64,000 bases of DNA, from positions 112,702 to 176,701 of the forward strand of contig NZ_QXIL01000003.1 of NCBI RefSeq assembly GCF_004115745.1, read 5' to 3'. The position numbers were made by a program, and so were the translations under genes. Shown here in pieces: positions 39,277 to 47,771 of this stretch; position 1 is the first letter of the stretch; the number at the start of each line of letters is the position of its first letter. The notes under the pieces are model-generated. The model was not told the origin of the DNA. It saw only the letters and a program-made list of their open reading frames with translations, and did not search any database. Origin of the DNA: Levilactobacillus suantsaii (GTDB lineage Bacteria > Bacillota > Bacilli > Lactobacillales > Lactobacillaceae).

Positions 39277-39906
39277 ATGACTAAAGCTTCTGAAAGTAAA
39301 CAAATCGCCGTCTTACGGTTTATCTGGGAACGCGTTAACGAGAAGGGTTACCCACCGACCGTTCGTGAAATCGGCGAGGCCGTGGCGCTGTCGTCAACGT
39401 CCACGGTCCATGGCCACATCGCCCGCCTAGAAAAAAAGGGCTTCTTGATTAAAGACCCCACGAAACCCCGGGCCCTCGAAGTGACCCCCGCGGGCCTCGA
39501 GGAATTAGGCGTGCACGAACAACAAACGCAAATTCCTGTTTTGGGTACCGTCACTGCTGGGACCCCCATTCTAGCGGTCCAGGAAGCCACGGACTATTTC
39601 CCGGTTCCCCCAGAATTTGAAAACAGCGAAGATCAGCTCTTCATGCTGACTATCCGGGGCGAGAGTATGATCAACATCGGCATTTTGAATGGTGACCAAG
39701 TCATCGTTCGTCGCCAGCAAACCGCAGACAACGGCGATATTGTCATTGCCATGACCGAAGAAAATGAAGCCACGTGCAAGCGTTTCTTTAAGGAAGCTGA
39801 CCACTACCGGCTCCAACCGGAAAACGACACTATGGCGCCCATCATCTTGAACCAGGTTACCGTCCTGGGTAAAGTCGTTGGCCTGTTCCGCGACGACGTT
39901 CACTAA
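39277..39906 (+). CDS. lexA: SOS response repressor LexA
   Basis: A 209-residue repressor/autoprotease. The N-terminal winged helix (residues 1-65) includes [22 protein letters not shown]. The self-cleavage bond is A94-G95 in VTAGTP; the catalytic dyad is S130 (RGESM) and K168 (CKRFF). It represses DNA-damage genes until RecA filaments trigger cleavage. Starts behind GAGGTGG; single gene with an SOS box and a strong terminator. Confidence 0.98.
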   Translation: MTKASESKQIAVLRFIWERVNEKGYPPTVREIGEAVALSSTSTVHGHIARLEKKGFLIKDPTKPRALEVTPAGLEELGVHEQQTQIPVLGTVTAGTPILAVQEATDYFPVPPEFENSEDQLFMLTIRGESMINIGILNGDQVIVRRQQTADNGDIVIAMTEENEATCKRFFKEADHYRLQPENDTMAPIILNQVTVLGKVVGLFRDDVH

Positions 39907-39920
39907 CTATCGTTCAACCA

Positions 39921-39954
39921 AAAGAGTCTGAGAAAATTTTCTCAGACTCTTTTT
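39921..39954. terminator. Terminator between lexA and the deoxyribosyltransferase gene
   Basis: Long perfect AAAGAGTCTGAGAAAA palindrome with T-runs on both sides; the two genes converge here. Confidence 0.92.
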
Positions 39955-39977
39955 ACGCTCTGTTTTTAATTAACACC

Positions 39978-40418
39978 TTAAATAACTTCACCTTCATACC
40001 GACTGACCGGTAACGTTTCAAAGTCATAAGTTGCCAGGTCTTCGGCTTGTGTCAGGTAAGACTGAGCCCCCTGGGCCAGCATCAAGTTAACGTTATTGTC
40101 CTTTTCGTGAAGCAAGACAATTGGTGTTTGGCTGTGGAAAGCGTACCCGATTTCAAAGGCCGTTCCAGAATCTACCTGGTCATCGACAAAATCTGCCAAG
40201 GCCACCACAACATCGGCCTGGTCGATCTGATCGATATCCATCTTAAAGGTCCGGTCGCACCATTCAGGCGTCCCCATGGTTACGTCCCGTAATTCGTTCA
40301 ACCGAGGACTGAAGACCCGGCCCACCTTCGGGTTAGCAGCCAAAGCCTTTTCGGCGCGGCCAATGCGTTCGAGTTGCTCGTCATCAAAAAATGGTCCTGC
40401 TAAATAAATGTTGGTCAC
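39978..40418 (-). CDS. Nucleoside 2-deoxyribosyltransferase
   Basis: A 146-residue enzyme that swaps bases on deoxyribonucleosides, a salvage activity typical of lactobacilli. The N-terminal IYLAGPFFDDEQ, the DIDQIDQADVVVALAD segment and the catalytic glutamate region DSGTAFEIGYAF match the family. Slightly shorter than the ~157-residue Lactobacillus leichmannii enzyme. Single gene behind an AGGAG site. Confidence 0.93.
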   Translation of the reverse strand: MTNIYLAGPFFDDEQLERIGRAEKALAANPKVGRVFSPRLNELRDVTMGTPEWCDRTFKMDIDQIDQADVVVALADFVDDQVDSGTAFEIGYAFHSQTPIVLLHEKDNNVNLMLAQGAQSYLTQAEDLATYDFETLPVSRYEGEVI

Positions 40419-40551
40419 AATTAATCTCCTCGTTTTCTCTTAAGTGCTTTTTATTATAGCGAAAAAATTAACTTTTAGCGACTATTTTTTCTGAAATGTC
40501 CGTTATTTCTTATTAAATTCGTTATGCGGTTCGTCAGTGAGTTCGGCCCCA

Positions 40552-41733
40552 CTAAGCTTCCATTCGGTGCCGATATTGACGCTGTTGATGTTGTCGTCCT
40601 GCCAAATAATACGGAGCCGAGTCAGCGCCCACCGCCAATTGGACGTCCTGGCCATTGTTCGGTAACTGTTGTTGGAACAGTTCCTCATATTCGGCCACAC
40701 TCACCGCACGCCGGTCAGCCAATAACGTCGTCAGCGCGGCATCATCGAAGCCCCGTTGGTAGTCAGGCTGAAGAACGCCACTATAAAATTCACCTTCGGC
40801 ACCGGAGCCGTAACTGAAACAGCCGATGCGATCACCAGCACGTAAATCCCCATGGCGCCACAACGATAAGAGACTTAGATATAACGACCCGGTATAGAGG
40901 TTACCGACATTGCGATTATCCAGTTGACTGGCCTCAAAGGCCGCCGTCAACTCTTGCTGGTGCGCCGCACTGGCTTCGGGGAGGACTTGGCGTAAGCCTT
41001 TCCGTCCCATTTTAGTAAAGGGTAAATGAAACGCCAGGGCCGCAAAATCCGCAATCGTTCGCCCCGTCTGCTGCTGATACGCCGTCCAGGTCTGCTTAAA
41101 GAAGTCTAAGTACACGTTAGTGGAGTACCGGCCGTCGACCAGGGCTTCGGTCCGATCCAACGGCCGCCAAAAGTCCATTACGTCGGCCGTATGGTAAGCA
41201 CTCTGCGCATCTAACGCCATGATCTGCGGATCTGCGCTAACCAACATAGCCACGGCACCGCCACCCTGAGTCACTTCACCGGGCGTCCGCAAACCATAAC
41301 GGGCGATGTCGGCCCCAATTACAAGCACTAAGGCGTCCGGGTGAGCCCGGACGTAATCGGCCGCTAGCTGTAAACCAGCGGTGGCCCCATAGCAGGCCTG
41401 TTTCAGTTCAATGGCCCGCGTATCCGCAGCTAGGTTTAATAGGTGCGCCAAATAGACCGCCGTGGCCTTCGAATTATCCACGCCAGATTCTGTCCCGAAC
41501 AGTACCATTTTAATCCGGGAACGGTCTTCTGGCCGTAAAATCTGGGTTGCCGCGTTGGCTGCCATGGTCACGACATCTTGGGTCGGTGGAATCACCGCTT
41601 GTTTATCTTGGCCGATACCCACGTGATACTTCGCCGGATCTTCTCCCCGTGCAAGGGCTAAGTCCGTCATCTCTAAATACAACCGCGGGGTGTAAAACCC
41701 TACCCGATCAATTCCCACTTTTAGTTCGGACAT
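40552..41733 (-). CDS. mvaS: Hydroxymethylglutaryl-CoA synthase
   Basis: A 393-residue thiolase-fold enzyme, second step of the mevalonate pathway that lactobacilli use for isoprenoids (feeding UppS). Catalytic residues: Glu in FGTESGVDNSK near residue 82, Cys in KQACYGATAGL near 113 and His in LAFHLPFTKMG near 235. The ATG at 41731-41733 is chosen because it lies 11 nt after GGAGG; an ATG three codons earlier has only 2 nt. The C-terminus ends in a basic QRQYRHRMEA. Confidence 0.95.
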   Translation of the reverse strand: MSELKVGIDRVGFYTPRLYLEMTDLALARGEDPAKYHVGIGQDKQAVIPPTQDVVTMAANAATQILRPEDRSRIKMVLFGTESGVDNSKATAVYLAHLLNLAADTRAIELKQACYGATAGLQLAADYVRAHPDALVLVIGADIARYGLRTPGEVTQGGGAVAMLVSADPQIMALDAQSAYHTADVMDFWRPLDRTEALVDGRYSTNVYLDFFKQTWTAYQQQTGRTIADFAALAFHLPFTKMGRKGLRQVLPEASAAHQQELTAAFEASQLDNRNVGNLYTGSLYLSLLSLWRHGDLRAGDRIGCFSYGSGAEGEFYSGVLQPDYQRGFDDAALTTLLADRRAVSVAEYEELFQQQLPNNGQDVQLAVGADSAPYYLAGRQHQQRQYRHRMEA

Positions 41734-41773
41734 CTCGTTCATTTCCTCCTTGCGTACGCAATCATTGAGAACA

Positions 41774-41803
41774 ACTTTACCATTTTCAATGCTGTTTCGG
41801 CAA
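41774..41803 (-). promoter_or_regulatory. Promoter of mvaS
   Basis: Minus-strand TTGCCG (41798-41803), 18 bp, TAAAGT (41774-41779) with a TGG extension. Confidence 0.5.
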
Positions 41804-41877
41804 GGTACGAAAATTGTAGGTTACAACTAATAAGTTATTTAATGCTGTTAGACCGCTTTTTGCTAATTACAACCGTC

Positions 41878-42744
41878 TTAGACTTTACCCTTTTCTAACT
41901 TTTTTAGTACGTCCAACAACGCTTGGTGTTGAGCCGACGTCACCTGCGGATATTGGGGATTCAATTCTGCTAAATTGTCAGCCAAAATCGTCGCGACTAA
42001 TAACCGGGCCGTGGGCTTATCGTCGGCCGGAATGATGTACCAGGGCTGCTTCTCCGTGGCTGTATGGGCCAACATCTGGGTATAAGCCGTCTGGTAATCA
42101 TCCCAGTAACGCCGTTCCTTCAGGTCGGCCGGATCGAACTTCCAGTTTTTTTCCGGTAAGGCCAACCGTTTGGCCAATCGGCTCGTTTGCTCGTTTTTCG
42201 ACAAGTGTAAAAAGAACTTGTAGGTGACAATTCCTTGATGGCGCAGGTATTGTTCATAATGGCGTAGATCCTTGTAACGCCGCTTAAAGAACTTAGCCGT
42301 CACGTCTTCTGCTTGGGTAATCCCTGGTAAATGTTGGCCGACCAAAATTTCCGGGTGCACCCGACTGATCAAGACGTCTTCGTACTGGGAACGATTGAAG
42401 ATGGCAATTTTTCCTCGTTCGGGTAACGCTTGGTTCACCCGCCATAAAAAGTCGTGTTGCAAGTCGACCGAGGTCGGTTGCTTGAAACTTTCGACCTGCG
42501 TCCCCGACGGATTCAAACCACTAAAAACGTGGCGGATCAAACCATCCTTGCCGGCCGTATCCATTCCCTGTAGAATCACGACGACCCCGGTCTGCTTTTG
42601 GGCAAACAGCCGTCGTTGCAAATTCTGCAAGTCCGGTAGCGCCCCTTCCCGTTGCTCATCCGCTTTAGCGGCCACCTCATGTGTCGACCACTGTGCCAAA
42701 TCTAACCCTGGTTGGCCAGTATACCGATACGCTGTTAAATCCAT
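41878..42744 (-). CDS. ppk2: Polyphosphate kinase 2 family protein
   Basis: A 288-residue P-loop kinase of the PPK2 family, which moves phosphate between polyphosphate and nucleotides. Walker A is GMDTAGKDG near residue 60; the lid and Walker B regions show FNRSQYEDVLISRVHPE and RRYKDLRHYEQYL. A single PPK2 domain fits class I or III; the direction and nucleotide cannot be decided here. The ATG at 42742-42744 is favoured by AAAGGAG 9 nt upstream. Confidence 0.92.
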   Translation of the reverse strand: MDLTAYRYTGQPGLDLAQWSTHEVAAKADEQREGALPDLQNLQRRLFAQKQTGVVVILQGMDTAGKDGLIRHVFSGLNPSGTQVESFKQPTSVDLQHDFLWRVNQALPERGKIAIFNRSQYEDVLISRVHPEILVGQHLPGITQAEDVTAKFFKRRYKDLRHYEQYLRHQGIVTYKFFLHLSKNEQTSRLAKRLALPEKNWKFDPADLKERRYWDDYQTAYTQMLAHTATEKQPWYIIPADDKPTARLLVATILADNLAELNPQYPQVTSAQHQALLDVLKKLEKGKV

Positions 42745-42845
42745 ACCACCCATCTCCTTTGCTTCACCATACCATGTTTCGGCCGTCCATTAATCGCATT
42801 TCCTTTAGTAAAACGTCTTACGTCCGCACAATGCCAGCAAAACCT

Positions 42846-42874
42846 TAGCGTTCCAGTAACTGAGTTGCTATACT
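42846..42874 (+). promoter_or_regulatory. Promoter of phosphatase/pspC genes
   Basis: Extended -10 TGCTATACT (box 42869-42874) with weak TAGCGT -35 (42846-42851), 17 bp spacer. Confidence 0.55.
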
Positions 42875-42913
42875 GAATGTGTACCCTAATGTCGATAAAG
42901 AGGAGTCTCAACT

Positions 42914-43576
42914 ATGAAAAAAATTACCGCTTATTTTGTCCGTCACGGCCAAACCATGTTGAACCACTACAATAAGGTTCAGGGGTGGATCGATTCCCCT
43001 CTCACCGCTAAGGGACGGGCTGATGCTAAGCGCGCCGGGGAACAACTCAAAAATATCCCTTTTACCGCTGCTTACAGCAGTGACTCTGGCCGCGCCATTG
43101 AAACGGCCCATATCGCTCTCCGACAAAATCCTGCTAATATGAACATCGTCCAGTACCAGTACCCCGAATTCCGCGAACAATGCCACGGCTATTTTGAAGG
43201 CAACGATCTCAACCAGATGTGGCAGTTCGTTGGTGCGCAAGTCAAATTGACGTCAGAATCCGACGTATTGGGCACGTATGGTCTGGAGAAGGCTCGGGAT
43301 TTGATTCACCAAGCCGACCTATACGGGGAAGCCGAAGACAACGCGATGTTTTGGAAACGGTTAGACCGCGGTTTCGATAAGCTCCGGGCCAATTCTAAAG
43401 ACGGCGACGAAGTCCTGGTGGTCTCCCACGGGATGACGATTCGATCCATCATCGATCGTTACGCGCCCGACCTCGATACGGGAGTCGCAACCGCCAACGG
43501 GAGTATCACTAAATTAGAGATTACCGATGACGATATTCACGTTGACTTCTTCAACAAGTTAGATTTCCAATCCTAA
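42914..43576 (+). CDS. Histidine phosphatase family protein (phosphoglycerate mutase-like)
   Basis: A 220-residue phosphatase of the RHG superfamily. The catalytic motif is YFVRHGQTMLN at the N-terminus, with QGWIDSPLT after it, and the second histidine in VVSHGMTIRS near residue 175. It lacks the dedicated mutase features and is more likely a phosphatase of unknown substrate. A paralogue lies at 46118-46786. AGAGGAG precedes the ATG; pspC follows 25 nt later. Confidence 0.88.
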   Translation: MKKITAYFVRHGQTMLNHYNKVQGWIDSPLTAKGRADAKRAGEQLKNIPFTAAYSSDSGRAIETAHIALRQNPANMNIVQYQYPEFREQCHGYFEGNDLNQMWQFVGAQVKLTSESDVLGTYGLEKARDLIHQADLYGEAEDNAMFWKRLDRGFDKLRANSKDGDEVLVVSHGMTIRSIIDRYAPDLDTGVATANGSITKLEITDDDIHVDFFNKLDFQS

Positions 43577-43601
43577 TCCCATTTGAAAGGGGGTCCCTTT
43601 G

Positions 43602-43787
43602 ATGAAAAAAATTCACCGGTCTGCTAGCAACCGGTATTTGGCCGGTGTCGTGGGCGGACTCGCCCGCTATTTCGATTGGAACACGACTTTGGCCCGCGTG
43701 ATCTTCGTAATACTGGCCCTAATGCCGGTCTTTCCCGGAATCTTGGTCTACCTGATCCTCTGGATGGTCATGGGCGACCCGGACTAA
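43602..43787 (+). CDS. PspC domain membrane protein
   Basis: A 61-residue protein with an N-terminal KKIHRSASNRYLAGVVGGLARYF, the PspC signature, and one long hydrophobic stretch (about 30-56). Small PspC proteins are linked to envelope stress in Firmicutes. The ATG at 43602 follows AAAGGGGG at 8 nt; a preceding TTG is less likely. Co-transcribed with the phosphatase gene and ended by a terminator. Confidence 0.9.
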   Translation: MKKIHRSASNRYLAGVVGGLARYFDWNTTLARVIFVILALMPVFPGILVYLILWMVMGDPD

Positions 43788-43817
43788 CTAACAGGGCTGC
43801 ATGATTCGTTACCTACC

Positions 43818-43846
43818 ACGACGTCCAACTTGGACGTCGTTTTTTT
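43818..43846 (+). terminator. Terminator after pspC
   Basis: ACGACGTCCAA/TTGGACGTCGT inverted repeat followed by TTTTTT. Confidence 0.88.
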
Positions 43847-43865
43847 AGCCGCTTTTTGATGTAAA

Positions 43866-43883
43866 TACAACATTATTGTGGTA
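43866..43883 (+). promoter_or_regulatory. Candidate MarR operator and -10 region
   Basis: Imperfect 18 bp palindrome TACAACATTATTGTGGTA (14 of 18 positions symmetric) that runs into an extended -10 TGGTAAACT, 40 bp before the marR-type gene. Autoregulation is inferred. Confidence 0.4.
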
Positions 43884-43922
43884 AACTACGCCTAGTTGAT
43901 TTTTTGAAAGGTGATGATTTCC

Positions 43923-44375
43923 ATGACCGATGTTCTCCGCGAAATTGGCATGATTGCTCGGGCACTCGATTCGATCAGTAACGTTGAATTCAAGCAATAC
44001 CAGCTGACTAAGGGGCAGTACCTCTATGTGATTCGCATCGTCGAACACCCCGGCATCATTCAAGAAGACCTAGGCAAATTGATTCTTGTCGACCGCTCCA
44101 CCGTGATTCGGGCCGTCCAAAAATTAGTTGATCAAGGCTTGGTCGTTAAACGACCGGATCTCACCAACCGTAAGATTCGTCGGCTCTACGCCACCCCAGC
44201 GGCCCAGCACATCTATCCGCGTTTGATTGCCGAAAACACTCATTCGACGCAGGTCGCCCTTACTGGCTTAACGCCCGCTGAGCAGCAGACCTTAGCGCAA
44301 CTCTTACACCGTGCGCGTTTGAACGTCGTGACGGACTGGGAAGGTGTCAAACACGGTCATCCCCGTCATTACTAA
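43923..44375 (+). CDS. MarR family transcriptional regulator
   Basis: A 150-residue winged-helix regulator. The DNA-binding core shows GIIQEDLGKLILVDRSTVIRAVQKLVDQGLV with the wing RPDLTNRKIRRLYATP. The ATG at 43923 is chosen because GGTGAT lies 7 nt upstream; two earlier in-frame starts overlap the ribosome-binding site. Followed after 17 nt by a GNAT acetyltransferase gene that it may control. Confidence 0.88.
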   Translation: MTDVLREIGMIARALDSISNVEFKQYQLTKGQYLYVIRIVEHPGIIQEDLGKLILVDRSTVIRAVQKLVDQGLVVKRPDLTNRKIRRLYATPAAQHIYPRLIAENTHSTQVALTGLTPAEQQTLAQLLHRARLNVVTDWEGVKHGHPRHY

Positions 44376-44392
44376 CAAAGGAGTTTTACCCC

Positions 44393-44911
44393 ATGGCAAC
44401 CAAACTGATTCATTGCACCCTAGCCGATTTACCTGCCCTACAAACCATCAGTCGCGACACCTTTACCGCGACCTTTGGCGCTCAAAACACCGCCGCCGAT
44501 TTGGCCGCGTTTCTGGACACTGCTTACTCAACGTCCCAACTCACCCAGGAACTTGCTAATCCTCACTCCCTATTCTTCTTGTTGACTCAGGATGATGCCG
44601 TTGTCGGTTACTTGAAGCTCAATACCGGTCCAGCCCAAACAGAAGCCATGGGACCGAATTCCTTAGAGATTGAACGTATCTATCTCCGATCCGCTTTTCA
44701 GCATCAGGGGTTGGGTAAGCGGCTCTTTCAAGTGGCCTTAGACCAAGCGCACCGCTTGCAAAAGACCAAGCTGTGGTTGGGCGTGTGGGAACGCAACTTC
44801 AACGCTCAAGGGTTCTATCAGCGCTTAGGCTTTCACCAAGTCGGCGCCCATACCTTTACCGTGGGTAGCGACCCGCAGACCGACCTGCTTTACGCCAAGA
44901 CCCTTGAGTAA
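44393..44911 (+). CDS. GNAT family N-acetyltransferase
   Basis: A 172-residue acetyltransferase. The acetyl-CoA loop is AFQHQGLGKRLFQVALDQA near residue 102 (Q/RxxGxG/A type), preceded by EIERIYLRS and followed by LWLGVWERNFNAQGFYQRLGF. Similar proteins are annotated as spermidine/diamine or protein acetyltransferases; substrate unknown. Second gene of the marR operon, with AAAGGAG upstream. Confidence 0.88.
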   Translation: MATKLIHCTLADLPALQTISRDTFTATFGAQNTAADLAAFLDTAYSTSQLTQELANPHSLFFLLTQDDAVVGYLKLNTGPAQTEAMGPNSLEIERIYLRSAFQHQGLGKRLFQVALDQAHRLQKTKLWLGVWERNFNAQGFYQRLGFHQVGAHTFTVGSDPQTDLLYAKTLE

Positions 44912-44916
44912 CCACA

Positions 44917-44952
44917 AAAAACGCGTCGACCACAATCGTGGCGACGCGTTTT
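44917..44952. terminator. Terminator between GNAT gene and gnd
   Basis: AAAACGCGTCG/CGACGCGTTTT hairpin between converging genes. Confidence 0.88.
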
Positions 44953-44976
44953 ATCATAATCTCATTTAAATGGGCA

Positions 44977-45879
44977 CTAGGCCTTGTCGACCGCATGGCC
45001 ACCGAAACCATTACGTAAAGCAGAAACCACTTTACCCGTAAAGGTATCGTCTTCCATGGACCGGTAACGCATCATCAAGGAAAGAGCGATGACTGGCGTT
45101 GGGACTTGTTGGTCTAAGGATTCTTGTAACGTCCACTTACCTTCACCAGAACTGTGCATCGTTCCGCGGATTTCGTCTAACTTGGCATCCTTAGCAAAGG
45201 CTTCTTCAGCCAATTCCATGAGCCATGACCGAACGACGGAGCCAGCGTTCCAAAGACGGGCTACGGCTTCGTTGTCATAGTCAAATTGGCTGTGTTCGAG
45301 CACGTCGAAGCCTTCACCGATGGCTTCCATCATCCCGTATTCGATCCCATTGTGGACCATCTTCAGGTAGTGACCAGAACCAGCGGCACCGGTGTATAAG
45401 TAACCGTCCTTTTGGGCGATACCTTCAAAGACCGGCTTCAAAGCGGCGTTAAAGGATTCCAAAGAAGTCCCACCGATCATGAAGTTCCCGTTGCTCCGGG
45501 CACCGGATTGGCCACCAGAAGTCCCACAGTCGAAGAAGTTGATGCCCTTGGCTTCAGCCTTTTCAGCATCTTCAACGGAGTTCTTCCAGAAGGAGTTCCC
45601 ACCGTCGACGATGTAGTCACCCTTAGCTAACGTATCCGTTAACGTAGCGATCGTGCTTTCGGTTGGCTTACCAGCTGGTAACATCAACCAAACGATTTTT
45701 GGTGATGGGAGTTTGCTTAATAGGTCCTCCAAAGACGTGGCCGCTTCGGCACCAAATGAAGCTGCTTGGTCAACGAAGTCTTGGTTCAAATCAAAACCAA
45801 CAACCTCGTGGTCGTGGTCCATCATGTTTTGGGCCAAGTTCAATCCCATTTTACCTAATCCAACTAATCCAATTTTCAT
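44977..45879 (-). CDS. gnd: 6-phosphogluconate dehydrogenase, decarboxylating (short form)
   Basis: A 300-residue NAD(P)-dependent enzyme of the short YqeC type. N-terminal GLVGLGKMGLNLAQNM is the nucleotide-binding loop; DCGTSGGQSGARSGN-like residues (DCGTSGGQSGARSNG) form the substrate site and the catalytic lysine is in HYLKMVHNGIEYGMM. It converts 6-phosphogluconate to ribulose-5-phosphate and CO2, a step central to heterofermentative metabolism. Strong promoter, single gene. Confidence 0.95.
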   Translation of the reverse strand: MKIGLVGLGKMGLNLAQNMMDHDHEVVGFDLNQDFVDQAASFGAEAATSLEDLLSKLPSPKIVWLMLPAGKPTESTIATLTDTLAKGDYIVDGGNSFWKNSVEDAEKAEAKGINFFDCGTSGGQSGARSNGNFMIGGTSLESFNAALKPVFEGIAQKDGYLYTGAAGSGHYLKMVHNGIEYGMMEAIGEGFDVLEHSQFDYDNEAVARLWNAGSVVRSWLMELAEEAFAKDAKLDEIRGTMHSSGEGKWTLQESLDQQVPTPVIALSLMMRYRSMEDDTFTGKVVSALRNGFGGHAVDKA

Positions 45880-45940
45880 TGTTAAATTCCCTTCCTTGAT
45901 GAAAAGTCCTAATACCTTATACCTTTATCAAACAAGCACT

Positions 45941-45969
45941 ATTATATGAAAAAGTTTTACACATTTCAA
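45941..45969 (-). promoter_or_regulatory. Promoter of gnd
   Basis: Minus-strand TTGAAA (45964-45969), 17 bp, TATAAT (45941-45946): one of the best matches to consensus in the window, fitting a highly expressed gene. Confidence 0.85.
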
Positions 45970-46049
45970 GCCTAAAATATGAAAAAAAGTTACATTTCGC
46001 AACTATTTTAGAAAATCCGACAATTAAACCGGTTTCAATCCGGGGACCG

Positions 46050-46078
46050 TTCAAAAAAAGCAAGCGAACCGTTATAAT
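46050..46078 (+). promoter_or_regulatory. Promoter of second histidine phosphatase gene
   Basis: TTCAAA (46050-46055), 17 bp, TATAAT (46073-46078). Confidence 0.65.
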
Positions 46079-46117
46079 ATGAGTAGCTAATTTTTATCGA
46101 GGAGGAATTCGTCACTC

Positions 46118-46786
46118 ATGAAAACCATCACTGTCGATTTGGTCCGCCACGGTCAGACGTTGTTCAACATCTTAGACCGGTTGCAGGGCTGGTCGGATTC
46201 ACCGTTGACCGCCGCCGGGTTAGAGACTGCCGATGCAACGGGCCAACGCCTGCAAGCCGTTCGTTACGACCACTACTACTCATCCGACTTGAAACGCGCC
46301 ATCGATACCGCCCACCACGTTATCGCCGCCAACCAATTTAGTCACGCTGAACCCACCCAGTTACCAGACGTTCGGGAAGTCTACTTCGGTTCTTTCGAGG
46401 GCGCCGACAATGACTCGTCCTGGATCAAGGCGGCTCAGCCTCTGGGTCTACACACCCAAGCAGAGATTATTAAACAAGCCTCCTTCTCGGCAGCTAGAGA
46501 CGCGATGCACGCCGCCGACCCACTACACCTATCCGAAGATGGCGCCACCTTCGAACACCGGGTAGACCGGGGCTTAAAGGCCCTCTTAGACCAAAGCCAA
46601 GACGGTCAACACCTGCTGGTGGTCACCCACAGCACTTACATCCGTTCTCTGGTCTTTCGGTTCGGCCCACAATTCGATCCGTTGACCGTCTTCCCCGGTA
46701 ACGGCAGTGTCACCACATTACAACTTCAAAGCGCTACTACTCCCGCTGGCTTCCAAGCGAAAATCACGGCCTATAACCAACAATAA
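46118..46786 (+). CDS. Histidine phosphatase family protein (paralogue)
   Basis: A 222-residue RHG phosphatase with DLVRHGQTLFN at the N-terminus, LQGWSDSPLTAAG, and the second histidine in VVTHSTYIRSL near residue 173. Overall layout is the same as the protein at 42914-43576, including the insertion region before the C-terminal histidine, so the two look like paralogues. Substrate unknown. GAGGAGG precedes the ATG. Confidence 0.87.
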   Translation: MKTITVDLVRHGQTLFNILDRLQGWSDSPLTAAGLETADATGQRLQAVRYDHYYSSDLKRAIDTAHHVIAANQFSHAEPTQLPDVREVYFGSFEGADNDSSWIKAAQPLGLHTQAEIIKQASFSAARDAMHAADPLHLSEDGATFEHRVDRGLKALLDQSQDGQHLLVVTHSTYIRSLVFRFGPQFDPLTVFPGNGSVTTLQLQSATTPAGFQAKITAYNQQ

Positions 46787-46798
46787 TTTTGCAATAGT

Positions 46799-46844
46799 AA
46801 AGGGCTCCGCGACCAATAGATTCGGTCGTGAAGCCCCTTTTATC
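46799..46844. terminator. Terminator between phosphatase gene and aquaglyceroporin gene
   Basis: Inverted repeat beginning AAAGGGCT with CGACC/GGTCG core and ending AGCCCCTTTT; the two genes converge. Confidence 0.8.
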
Positions 46845-46852
46845 GTCATCTG

Positions 46853-47569
46853 CTATTTAATCAGTGTCTGGAGACCCGCGGCCAAGATACCGCCTAGCAG
46901 TGGCCCACACATGGGTACCCATGCGTAACTCCACTCCGCACTCCCCCGGTTCGGAACCGGTAAAATGCTGCAGGCCAACCGCGGCCCCCAGTCCCGAGCG
47001 GGATTAATGGCGAACCCGGTCGTCGTCCCGAGGCCCATCCCCACGACGGCAATCAGAGTCCCCACGATAAACGGTTTAACCCCTTGGGTGAAGTCCCCCA
47101 GGTTTAACAAAATGAAGATGAATGCCCAGGTCGCAATGGTTTCTGATAGGAAGTTGAAAAAGGGGCTCTTGATAGCCGGCCGGGTTGCAAAGATGGCCAC
47201 GGAATTGCCGTTTTTAGCGGAAGTTGTCTTGAAGTGCGGCCGAAACTGGACGATTACCAGGGCTGCCCCCACAAAGGCCCCTAAGAACTGGCCGACTAGA
47301 TACGGTACGACCTGGCCCCACGGAAAGTAACCAAAGAGCGCAAAGCCAATGGTTACCGCCGGGTTCAAATGGCCGTCTGAACCCAAGCTGCCTGCAACAT
47401 AAACGCCCATGGTCACGGCTAAGCCCCAGGCTAAAGAGATAAACGTCCAATCGCTCCCGGTCCCATAGGTCTTCTTTAAGTTGACCCCGGCACACGCACC
47501 GGTTCCCAAAACAATCAAAATCAAGGTGCCAAAAAACTCACCAATAAATCCATCCACGTTGACCCACAT
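46853..47569 (-). CDS. MIP family aquaglyceroporin (glycerol facilitator type)
   Basis: A 238-residue six-helix channel. The two half-helix motifs are NPA in HLNPAVTIGFALFG near residue 69 and in AINPARDWGPRL near 190; the aspartate after the second (NPARD) is typical of glycerol-conducting members. The first codon is uncertain: the ATG at 47569 has almost no ribosome-binding site spacing, and a GTG four codons on (VDGFIGEFFGT) fits the family start better. A weak cre-like site overlaps the promoter region. Confidence 0.9.
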   Translation of the reverse strand: MWVNVDGFIGEFFGTLILIVLGTGACAGVNLKKTYGTGSDWTFISLAWGLAVTMGVYVAGSLGSDGHLNPAVTIGFALFGYFPWGQVVPYLVGQFLGAFVGAALVIVQFRPHFKTTSAKNGNSVAIFATRPAIKSPFFNFLSETIATWAFIFILLNLGDFTQGVKPFIVGTLIAVVGMGLGTTTGFAINPARDWGPRLACSILPVPNRGSAEWSYAWVPMCGPLLGGILAAGLQTLIK

Positions 47570-47604
47570 CCTAAAATTTAGTTAAATTAACGAACTCTTT
47601 GGCT

Positions 47605-47641
47605 AGTGTAGCATAAATCAAAGATAAATATAGCGCTTTCT
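47605..47641 (-). promoter_or_regulatory. Aquaglyceroporin promoter with weak cre-like site
   Basis: Extended -10 TGCTACACT (box 47605-47610, minus). The segment 47627-47641 contains GAAAGCGCTATAT, two mismatches from the loose cre consensus, over the expected -35. Confidence 0.35.
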
Positions 47642-47771
47642 TTTAAAATTCACGGATCATTGGCTGCTTTTCCTGGTTGGATTATACAATTCAGACTACT
47701 CCTCAGCTGCTAACGCATTATTAATCATTTATTGGCCCAAAATTGAATGATTTTGACAAGATAGTTGTGCT

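Noticed and set aside
40503..40700. 65-codon minus-strand frame running past the mvaS end
   Set aside because: Considered as a frameshifted mvaS tail, but the mvaS frame itself ends with a family-like C-terminus and the alternative frame has no start signal.
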